The position numbers were made by a program, and so were the translations under genes. 35,111 nt of DNA from Clostridiales bacterium (GTDB lineage Bacteria; Bacillota; Clostridia; Lachnospirales; Lachnospiraceae): NCBI GenBank assembly GCA_012518935.1, contig JAAYRE010000179.1, positions 1-35,111 on the forward strand, written 5' to 3'. Positions 16,180-22,568 of this stretch are shown one piece after another. Under the pieces are notes generated by a model. It was not told the DNA's origin. It worked only from the letters and a program-made list of their open reading frames with translations, and ran no database searches. Positions within the stretch are counted from its first letter, which is position 1. Each line of letters opens with the position of its first letter.

Positions 16180-17307
16180 TTAAAACTTTCTAAACTCATT
16201 TAAGTCATGAATTATAATCTTGAAGCCTTTAATTATTCTATCAAACATTCCTACTCTATAGAGATTAACAACCACCATCCCAAGAGGAACACCTAATATC
16301 ATACCAACAACACCGTATAATCTATATCCTACATATAGAAAGAACAAGGTAGCAAGGGGACTCATTCCAATACTGTCTCCCACCATCTTAGGCTGAAGTA
16401 TTTGCTTAACTATCTGACATACTAGATACATAATCATAAGCCCAATAGCTTGATAATAATTTCCTGTCAGTACATCAACCAATGCCCATGGCCATAATAT
16501 TGCACCAGTACCAAACACAGGGAGAAAATCCAAAAATGCGATTCCCAAAGCCAGCAAAAAGGAATATGGTACTCTGAGAACTTCGAAGCCGATAAACATG
16601 ATTAGAGCAAGTATCAGCATTATCTTAAATTGTGCTTTAAAGTATCCTCCAACTGCCCTTGTAAAATTATTGGAGATAAAATACCAGCCGTCAACAACAG
16701 ACTTAGGTAACACCTTCTTAACACCATCAACAATTTCCTCTCTTCTAGCAATAAAGAAATATGCCGAAAGTATTGTTAGTATCATAACCAAAAAGAATTC
16801 AGCAATATTTTGAGCAATATTACTTGCTGCACTAAAAGAAAATAGATCTTCCTTTGGTTTATATTCTGTAAGATTGATATCAGTATTTTCAATAAGATTG
16901 TTTATGAACTGTTGAATGGATTCCGGCATGTCCCGACTAATATCCACTAACTTTATTGAAAGCTGCTCAAGCTGTAATTCAATATACTCCAAAATATTAG
17001 GTAAATCTCCCGCTAGTTGCTTGATTTCCCTAACCAGTACCGAGATAAGCAGATATATTAAGCCAACTATTGCAGCTATAACAACTACTATTATAATAGC
17101 CGAGCTATGCTTCCTTAGGATTTTCACTTTCTTCTCAAGAAATTTTACTAAAGGATTCGCAATCATAGCTACTATCCAACCAATTACAAAGGGTAAAAAG
17201 AAACCTAGTAGTTTCGGCACTACTAAGAGTAAAACTAGGACTACCCCTATAGCAAATAGAAGGTTTACTAATATTTTCGCATATTTTATAAATCTCGATT
17301 CTCCCAT
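16180..17307 (-). CDS. AI-2E family transporter (TqsA/PerM-like)
   Basis: A 375-residue polytopic membrane protein of the AI-2E/PerM family. The pattern is typical: two N-terminal helices (FAIGVVLVLLLVVPKLLGFF and IGWIVAMIA), a helix near 68-90, a soluble helical part (about 90-150), then a C-terminal membrane block with ALGIAFLDFLPVFGTG and LQPKMVGDSIGMSPLATLFF. The family includes exporters of autoinducer-2 and Na+/H+ or cell-envelope related carriers, and the substrate cannot be read here. TTGGAGGACTT precedes the ATG. It sits alone between the zinc importer and the HTH-Panacea gene, with 142 bp to the latter. Confidence 0.88.
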   Translation of the reverse strand: MGESRFIKYAKILVNLLFAIGVVLVLLLVVPKLLGFFLPFVIGWIVAMIANPLVKFLEKKVKILRKHSSAIIIVVVIAAIVGLIYLLISVLVREIKQLAGDLPNILEYIELQLEQLSIKLVDISRDMPESIQQFINNLIENTDINLTEYKPKEDLFSFSAASNIAQNIAEFFLVMILTILSAYFFIARREEIVDGVKKVLPKSVVDGWYFISNNFTRAVGGYFKAQFKIMLILALIMFIGFEVLRVPYSFLLALGIAFLDFLPVFGTGAILWPWALVDVLTGNYYQAIGLMIMYLVCQIVKQILQPKMVGDSIGMSPLATLFFLYVGYRLYGVVGMILGVPLGMVVVNLYRVGMFDRIIKGFKIIIHDLNEFRKF

Positions 17308-17460
17308 AAGTCCTCCAAGCCAGTTTTTTATTTATTATAGATAGAACAAGTACCTGTTTTATGTAATCTATAATTTTATAATAACAAAAATATGTATATA
17401 TTACCATAGTATAATTGAGCTTATATAAAATTCTAAGGATATTAATATTTTAAAAATGTA

Positions 17461-18303
17461 CTATTTACTTTTATAAGATCCAAGTAAAAATGTAATAAAG
17501 AAAACCAAGGAAGCAATTATAACTACAGTAGGACCAGTGGCAGTCCCCAGATAATAGGATAGAACAAGTCCTACAACACCGGAAAACATGGAAATTATAA
17601 TTGAAAATATATGATATTCCCTCATATTTGCAGAGATATTTCTGCTGGCTGCAGCTGGTATTATAAGTAGAGCATTAATAATCAATATCCCTACCCATCT
17701 TATTGATAACATTACGATTATAGCAATCAATACACTAAATGAATCTTCTATAATATTAGTTTTAATATTTTTGCTTCTAGCCAGGGATATGTTTACTCCC
17801 ACAGAATTTAATTTGTTAAAACTTAAAAACCAATATATCATGGTAAGAATAAGGACAATGCACAACATTCCTACTTCTTTAAGTGTGACACTGAGAATAT
17901 CTCCAATCAGTAGACTTGAATAATTAGAAAACTTACCACCTTTCGATAGAATCATAAGTCCAACTGCCATACTAAATGATGAAAACACCGATATTACCGT
18001 ATCAGTAGATAGGGTTCTTTTTCTTTTAATATAATTTAACAATAAGGCAAATAATGTGGCATATAATACCATGGATAAATTAGTGTTAGCTATACCAAAA
18101 ATAGCTCCAACCGCAATTCCTGTAAATGCAGAATGTCCCAAAGCATCAGAGAAAAAAGCCATCTTATTATTAATTACCATGGTTCCTATAAGGCCAAATA
18201 GAGGGGTAATTATTAGAATTGCCAACAGGGCATTCTTCATAAAATTATAATGGGCCCAAGAAAATGGAAGCAGCTTTTCCATAATATCATATAGAGTATC
18301 CAT
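17461..18303 (-). CDS. znuB: Zinc-type ABC importer permease
   Basis: Membrane subunit of a cluster 9 (ABC-3 family) metal importer, 280 residues, with about eight hydrophobic spans and the family block MAFFSDALGHSAFTGIAVG (residues about 48-66). ATG 18303 is chosen because GGAGGAGGACAAG precedes it; a TTG at 18318 lies before that site. The start overlaps the 3' end of the ATPase gene by 17 bp, so the two are coupled. Assignment to zinc over manganese rests on the binding protein and the Zur-like site of the operon. No terminator is obvious after the stop. Confidence 0.88.
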   Translation of the reverse strand: MDTLYDIMEKLLPFSWAHYNFMKNALLAILIITPLFGLIGTMVINNKMAFFSDALGHSAFTGIAVGAIFGIANTNLSMVLYATLFALLLNYIKRKRTLSTDTVISVFSSFSMAVGLMILSKGGKFSNYSSLLIGDILSVTLKEVGMLCIVLILTMIYWFLSFNKLNSVGVNISLARSKNIKTNIIEDSFSVLIAIIVMLSIRWVGILIINALLIIPAAASRNISANMREYHIFSIIISMFSGVVGLVLSYYLGTATGPTVVIIASLVFFITFLLGSYKSK

Positions 18304-19066
18304 CTTGTCCTCCTCCAAACTCCCTTATATATGCTTGGCATTTACTAACCTCTTGAAAGGAGCCTTCTTTTAGTATGGTTTTATCCAGTAGTATCACGTG
18401 ATCAGCATATTCTCTAACAAATTCAAAGTCATGGGATACCACAATCATAGCCAGATCATAATTATCCTTAAGCATCTGAATATTCTTGTAGAATAATTCC
18501 CTTCCATTCCTATCTATGCCTGATACCGGTTCATCCAGTAACAAGAGATTAGGTACAGGTGTAACAGCTATGGATAACAGGACTCTTTGCAACTCCCCAC
18601 CGGATAAATCACATGCTCTTTTATCAATTAAGTCCTCTGCATCAAATATACTTAGACTCTCCCTAATTTGCTCATATAGTTTTTTGCTCTTTCTAAAGAA
18701 AATCGGAGTATTACTTATATATCCTGCAAATAAATCATAAACACTCATTGGTGCATTCTTGTCAATATTGACGTATTGGGGAACATAACCTACTTTTAAC
18801 TTCTCCATGGCCTTAGCCTTTAAGTCCATAAATTCAATACTGCCACTATGCTTAACTTCCCCTAAAATAGCCTTAATCAGTGTTGTCTTTCCTGCACCAT
18901 TTTTTCCTATAATTACTGTTAGCTTTCCACAATGAATGTGAAGATTTACCTTATCAATGATTGTCTGCTCTCCGACCTTAACACTGATATCCTTTATCTT
19001 AATACAATGAAGACCACAGGCAGCCTCACCTTTTGGATTTGTATTCTTAATTTTGTTAACTTTCAT
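18287..19066 (-). CDS. znuC: Zinc-type ABC importer ATPase
   Basis: Cytoplasmic ATPase of the same importer, 259 residues. Walker A GKNGAGKTT (54-62), signature LSGGELQ (154-160), Walker B LLLLDE (174-179) and the switch His in VVSHDFE are all present. A 25-residue N-terminal extension carries CGLHC (17-21), Cys and His in a spacing that could bind a metal; this is unusual compared with short ZnuC starts. The only ribosome-site-like sequence (AAAGGA) is about 12 bases before the ATG, longer than ideal, so translation may depend on the upstream gene 47 bp away. Confidence 0.9.
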   Translation of the reverse strand: MKVNKIKNTNPKGEAACGLHCIKIKDISVKVGEQTIIDKVNLHIHCGKLTVIIGKNGAGKTTLIKAILGEVKHSGSIEFMDLKAKAMEKLKVGYVPQYVNIDKNAPMSVYDLFAGYISNTPIFFRKSKKLYEQIRESLSIFDAEDLIDKRACDLSGGELQRVLLSIAVTPVPNLLLLDEPVSGIDRNGRELFYKNIQMLKDNYDLAMIVVSHDFEFVREYADHVILLDKTILKEGSFQEVSKCQAYIREFGGGQDGYSI

Positions 19067-19113
19067 GGTTATTAATTATCCTTTTTGTTATATTTTATCT
19101 TGTATTTTATCTA

Positions 19114-20109
19114 TTATTTAAATGCCTTGCTTAAAATATCAATATTACCTTTCATAGCATCCAAGTAAGAATCCTTTGAGCCATCGCCTGTAACAGCTGA
19201 GTCAATTATATATACATTGGCTCCAGTCTCCTCATGGATCCGATTTGAAATCGTACTGTCATGCTGTTCTTCTGCAAAAAGATATTGGATGTTTTCCTCT
19301 TTGATTATATCAATAACCTCAGCTATTTCTCCAGCACTTAAAGGATTATCCTCATCTATCTCTACTGTATATACCACATCTAGGCCTGCCTTAATAGCAA
19401 GATAAGCAAATGCATCGTGAAAAATTACTACCTTATTACTTACTTTATTATTAGTTGTAAGATCCCTAACAAGGTCAAGCATTAAGTTCATTTCTTGAAC
19501 CAAGGCATCAACCTTTTCAATATAATCATTTGTATTGGAATTAAGCTTACTAAGTATATCTGAGTTAATACTCCTGCTTCCCTTATTCTCCCTTAAATCT
19601 GTATCAGTCTCTATACTTTTAATATATTGCTCTATGCCTTTTTTTGCATTCTTAATTTGAAGAATATATAACTCTGGATCCAACCATACATGGGGGTTGT
19701 CCTCCCCTACATGTTCCATACTCTCTAACATGGAAATACCGGGGCTAAGATCAATCACTGTAATATCAGGATAGTTATCTAAAACACCCTCAAGATATCC
19801 TTCTATTCCACCACCATTTATAATAAATATATCTGCCTTAGATAGAAGCTTCATATCCTTGGTGGTAAGTTGATAATCATGAAGGCAACCAGCACTAAAA
19901 TCAGTCAGACTATCTACTTCTATATGGGGAATCTGGTCAGTAATATTCTTAGTAAGCACATATACTGGATAAAATGATGTCACAATCCTTATCCCATCAT
20001 CTTCCCTCTCAGATTCCTTATTGTTTTTATTCGTATATAATATTATGGTAAATACTGTTATTATAATTATAGCCATAAAACTAAGTAGTATAATCATTTT
20101 CCTCTTCAT
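19114..20109 (-). CDS. znuA: Metal-binding protein of the zinc-type ABC importer
   Basis: Substrate-binding component, 331 residues. Ligand positions typical of the cluster A-I family are visible: His77 (CLHDYQ), His140 (NPHVWLDP), His231 (FHDAFAYL) and Asp303 (IIDSA). There is no long His/Asp-rich loop as in many ZnuA proteins. The N-terminus MKRKMIILLSFMAIIIITVF is a hydrophobic helix with no Cys, so this copy seems membrane-anchored by an uncleaved helix; Gram-positive members are usually lipoproteins. AAAGGAGAAAAATCC precedes the ATG. It is the first gene of znuA-znuC-znuB and carries the promoter and a Zur-like site. Manganese is the main alternative substrate. Confidence 0.85.
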   Translation of the reverse strand: MKRKMIILLSFMAIIIITVFTIILYTNKNNKESEREDDGIRIVTSFYPVYVLTKNITDQIPHIEVDSLTDFSAGCLHDYQLTTKDMKLLSKADIFIINGGGIEGYLEGVLDNYPDITVIDLSPGISMLESMEHVGEDNPHVWLDPELYILQIKNAKKGIEQYIKSIETDTDLRENKGSRSINSDILSKLNSNTNDYIEKVDALVQEMNLMLDLVRDLTTNNKVSNKVVIFHDAFAYLAIKAGLDVVYTVEIDEDNPLSAGEIAEVIDIIKEENIQYLFAEEQHDSTISNRIHEETGANVYIIDSAVTGDGSKDSYLDAMKGNIDILSKAFK

Positions 20110-20135
20110 GGATTTTTCTCCTTTATAAAATTCAC

Positions 20136-20158
20136 TAATTGCAACTCATTTGCATTTA
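20136..20158. promoter_or_regulatory. Zur/Fur-type operator candidate
   Basis: A palindrome TGCAA-CTCAT-TTGCA (20140-20154) with flanking TAA and TTA extends over 23 bp. It covers the predicted start site of the zinc operon. Fur-family repressors bind such interrupted palindromes; assigning Zur rests on the regulated genes, not on a proven match. Confidence 0.55.
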
Positions 20159-20161
20159 CAA

Positions 20162-20190
20162 ATTATAGTATATGTGCCACACAGTGTCAA
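20162..20190 (-). promoter_or_regulatory. Consensus promoter of the zinc importer operon
   Basis: On the minus strand TTGACA (20185-20190) and TATAAT (20162-20167) are separated by exactly 17 bp: a perfect sigma-A consensus. Such a strong promoter makes sense if it is held off by the overlapping operator. Confidence 0.85.
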
Positions 20191-20320
20191 GGCATCTTAT
20201 TTAAGATTCCTGGCTTCTTATTCATTTATAATGACTTGCTTTCTTATGATTCAATTCACTTATGAGGCTTGTTCTACTATTCGCATAATACGGCTAGTTC
20301 TATGATGCATTTATGATGCC

Positions 20321-20349
20321 TTGTTCAAATGAATTTTTTGGTGTATAAT
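20321..20349 (+). promoter_or_regulatory. Promoter of the Wzy_C gene
   Basis: TTGTTC (20321-20326) and TATAAT (20344-20349) are 17 bp apart. Just upstream two similar words, TTATGAGGCTTGTTC and TTATGATGCCTTGTTC, repeat about 55 bp apart, the second containing the -35. They could be regulatory or chance. Confidence 0.65.
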
Positions 20350-20423
20350 TATTTTAATTTTACTGACTAATATCTGTTGATATAGGATAAATAAATTATA
20401 TATGTGCAAAGGAGTAATTACTG

Positions 20424-22322
20424 ATGTCTAGCAAAACAAACTTTCAAGGTAATAAACAAAAATATAAGAACAGTAATTCAAGAAATAAATATAGCAAAAG
20501 ATCACTTACTACACAAGAAACGAATATATGGCTTTTATTACCGATTATATTTGTTATGTCAGTTTTACCCTTTATAGTTAGACTGAAGGAATATCAGACC
20601 CATCTATCAGGATTTTCTTGGTTTACCTATAGCGATACCTATAGCGACTTTTTCCTTTATTACAAGCAGGTATATTTTATAATTACTATATTTATAATGG
20701 CTACTATTATAATATACCGTGCTTATACAGAGAAGAGAAATATTGTTTATTCCCCCATTATAATTCCACTTGCTGTATATGCCCTTCTGGCTTTCTTATC
20801 ATCAATTTTCTCAAAGTACAGAAGCTTCAGCTTCAGAGGAATTCATGAGCAATTTGAATCTGTATTTGCCCTAATCGGTTACTTCATAGTGGTATATTAT
20901 TGCTTGCAGATTATTAAAAGTGAAAAAGACCTAAGATTAATTATAAATTGTTTTGTAGTAAGTATTCTGGCAATGAGTCTTCTAGGATTAACACAGTATA
21001 TAGGAAAAGATTTTTATGCTACAGATCTAGGGTTAAAGTCAATTCTTCCAATAGAACATTGGAGTAGCAGACAGGATGTGAAGTTTAACTTTGAAGCGGG
21101 TAGAGTCTATCTTAGCTTTTATAACCCCAACTATGTAGGAACTTATTCGGCTATGGCCGTATCCTTCCTGATAATACTGGCAGCCTTAACAAGAAAAAGA
21201 AAATGGATGATTCCTATTTACCTTGTGGCTACAGTGGGAATATCCATCAGTCTGATTGGCTCTAGATCAAAGACAGGTCTTATTGCTTTAATAGTAGCTG
21301 GAATATTTTCATTAATTATACTTGGAAAATACCTTATAAAATATTTTTATTTTTCTATTCCTGCCCTATTATTGCTACTTTCAGTAGTAGTCCTGTATAA
21401 CAAAGCTCATGATAATCAATTGATTAATGGCATTAAACAGGCAACGGTATTTACCAAGTCAGAGCCAAACCTGAAGGATATAATAACAGCTGATGATGAA
21501 GTAGTAATAAAGTATAAGGCTGAAGAATTACATTTGCAATATCTCATTGAAGATGGTTATGGGACCTTCTTTGTTAAAGACCATAAGGGGCAAGAGATAA
21601 ATCTAGCCTATACTGAAGATAATCATGAGTTCCTTATACAGGATGATAGGTTCCCTAACTTTAGACTTGGAGTTGCTCACTTTGAGGAATTGCCTCTATT
21701 CTATATAACCATAGATAATCATAATTGGTTTTTTACCAACCAGACTGACGGAAGTTATTATTACTTGAATCAATATGGTAAGCTAGATAAGATAGAAACA
21801 GCACCCCAGGGACTATTTGAAGGATATGAAAGATATGCCTCAGGACGTGGTTATATATGGTCAAGAACCATTCCACTATTAAAAGATAGAATAATACTTG
21901 GCTCAGGAGCTGATACCTATATGATAGTATTCCCCCAACAAGACTATGTTAACTTATATAACTACGGCTATGGGGATCAGTTAATGACTAAGCCTCATAA
22001 TCTTTACCTTCAGATAGGGGTAGAATCCGGTGTACTTTCATTAATAGCTTTCTTGGTATTCTATGGTATGTATTTTATCTCTAGTGTAAGATTATATATA
22101 AAATGCAGGTTTAAAAGCTATTATGCCCAAGTAGGTGTTGCAATATTAGTTTCAACAGTTGCTTATATGGTATTAGGCATAGCAAATGATTCAAGCATAA
22201 CTGTTGCCCCAGTATTCTGGGCTATGATAGGTCTAGGAATTGTGGTTAACAGATTAGCAAAGCCATATATCGAAGAAGAAATCCTTGCTGACAAGGCTAA
22301 GAAGGAAGCAAGTAATGAATAG
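20424..22322 (+). CDS. O-antigen ligase/polymerase family (Wzy_C) membrane protein
   Basis: A 632-residue polytopic protein with a basic, Asn/Ser/Lys-rich cytoplasmic start, then about ten or more hydrophobic spans. Wzy_C hallmarks are present: NPNYVG (234-239), SRSKTG (280-285) and KPHNLYLQIGVESGVLSL (523-540). Between the last two lies an outside domain of about 140 residues (330-470), beta-rich (DNHNWFFTNQTDGSYYYLNQ), ending at GRGYIW. This large insert is longer than in plain O-antigen ligases. Family members join or polymerise undecaprenyl-linked glycans; in Gram-positives a related enzyme (WsaB) attaches glycans to S-layer protein. Its neighbour here is a probable surface-layer protein, transcribed convergently. 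AAAGGAG precedes the ATG and a good terminator follows. Confidence 0.85.
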   Translation: MSSKTNFQGNKQKYKNSNSRNKYSKRSLTTQETNIWLLLPIIFVMSVLPFIVRLKEYQTHLSGFSWFTYSDTYSDFFLYYKQVYFIITIFIMATIIIYRAYTEKRNIVYSPIIIPLAVYALLAFLSSIFSKYRSFSFRGIHEQFESVFALIGYFIVVYYCLQIIKSEKDLRLIINCFVVSILAMSLLGLTQYIGKDFYATDLGLKSILPIEHWSSRQDVKFNFEAGRVYLSFYNPNYVGTYSAMAVSFLIILAALTRKRKWMIPIYLVATVGISISLIGSRSKTGLIALIVAGIFSLIILGKYLIKYFYFSIPALLLLLSVVVLYNKAHDNQLINGIKQATVFTKSEPNLKDIITADDEVVIKYKAEELHLQYLIEDGYGTFFVKDHKGQEINLAYTEDNHEFLIQDDRFPNFRLGVAHFEELPLFYITIDNHNWFFTNQTDGSYYYLNQYGKLDKIETAPQGLFEGYERYASGRGYIWSRTIPLLKDRIILGSGADTYMIVFPQQDYVNLYNYGYGDQLMTKPHNLYLQIGVESGVLSLIAFLVFYGMYFISSVRLYIKCRFKSYYAQVGVAILVSTVAYMVLGIANDSSITVAPVFWAMIGLGIVVNRLAKPYIEEEILADKAKKEASNE

Positions 22323-22328
22323 TTTATC

Positions 22329-22410
22329 GAGCTTAGAAGGAAGTATAGCTAATGGTTTATGGCTCACTGGAGCTTAGAAGGAATCTATCTAATAGTTTAT
22401 AGCTCACAGG
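22329..22410. repeat. Two-copy 41-bp imperfect tandem repeat
   Basis: GAGCTTAGAAGGAA begins at 22329 and again at 22370. Each copy continues with a CTAAT.GTTTAT.GCTCAC word (GCTCACTGG, then GCTCACAGG). A further GCTCACAGG follows at 22434. It starts within ten bases of the stop codon of the Wzy_C gene. It is non-coding, with no known function. Confidence 0.6.
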
Positions 22411-22468
22411 GGCAATATTAGTTGCTCACAGGTTTTCACTCCTTTAACTTAATATTTAATAATTAATA

Positions 22469-22499
22469 GACCTAGTATTGCTACTAGGTCTTATTTCTT
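22469..22499 (+). terminator. Intrinsic terminator of the Wzy_C gene
   Basis: GACCTAGTA (22469-22477) and TACTAGGTC (22482-22490) form a perfect 9-bp stem with a four-base loop, followed by TTATTTCTT on the plus strand. Confidence 0.8.
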
Positions 22500-22518
22500 C
22501 GGCTATGACACAGAGCTC

Positions 22519-22548
22519 AAAAAAAGGTGCCCCTTACGGGACACCTTT
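22519..22548 (-). terminator. Intrinsic terminator of the surface protein gene
   Basis: On the minus strand AAAGGTGTCCC-GTAA-GGGGCACCTTT (22523-22548) is followed by a run of T. The single non-Watson-Crick pair is a wobble on this strand but a mismatch on the other, which supports the minus-strand orientation. Confidence 0.85.
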
Positions 22549-22568
22549 AATTATTTAGAGTTAAATTA

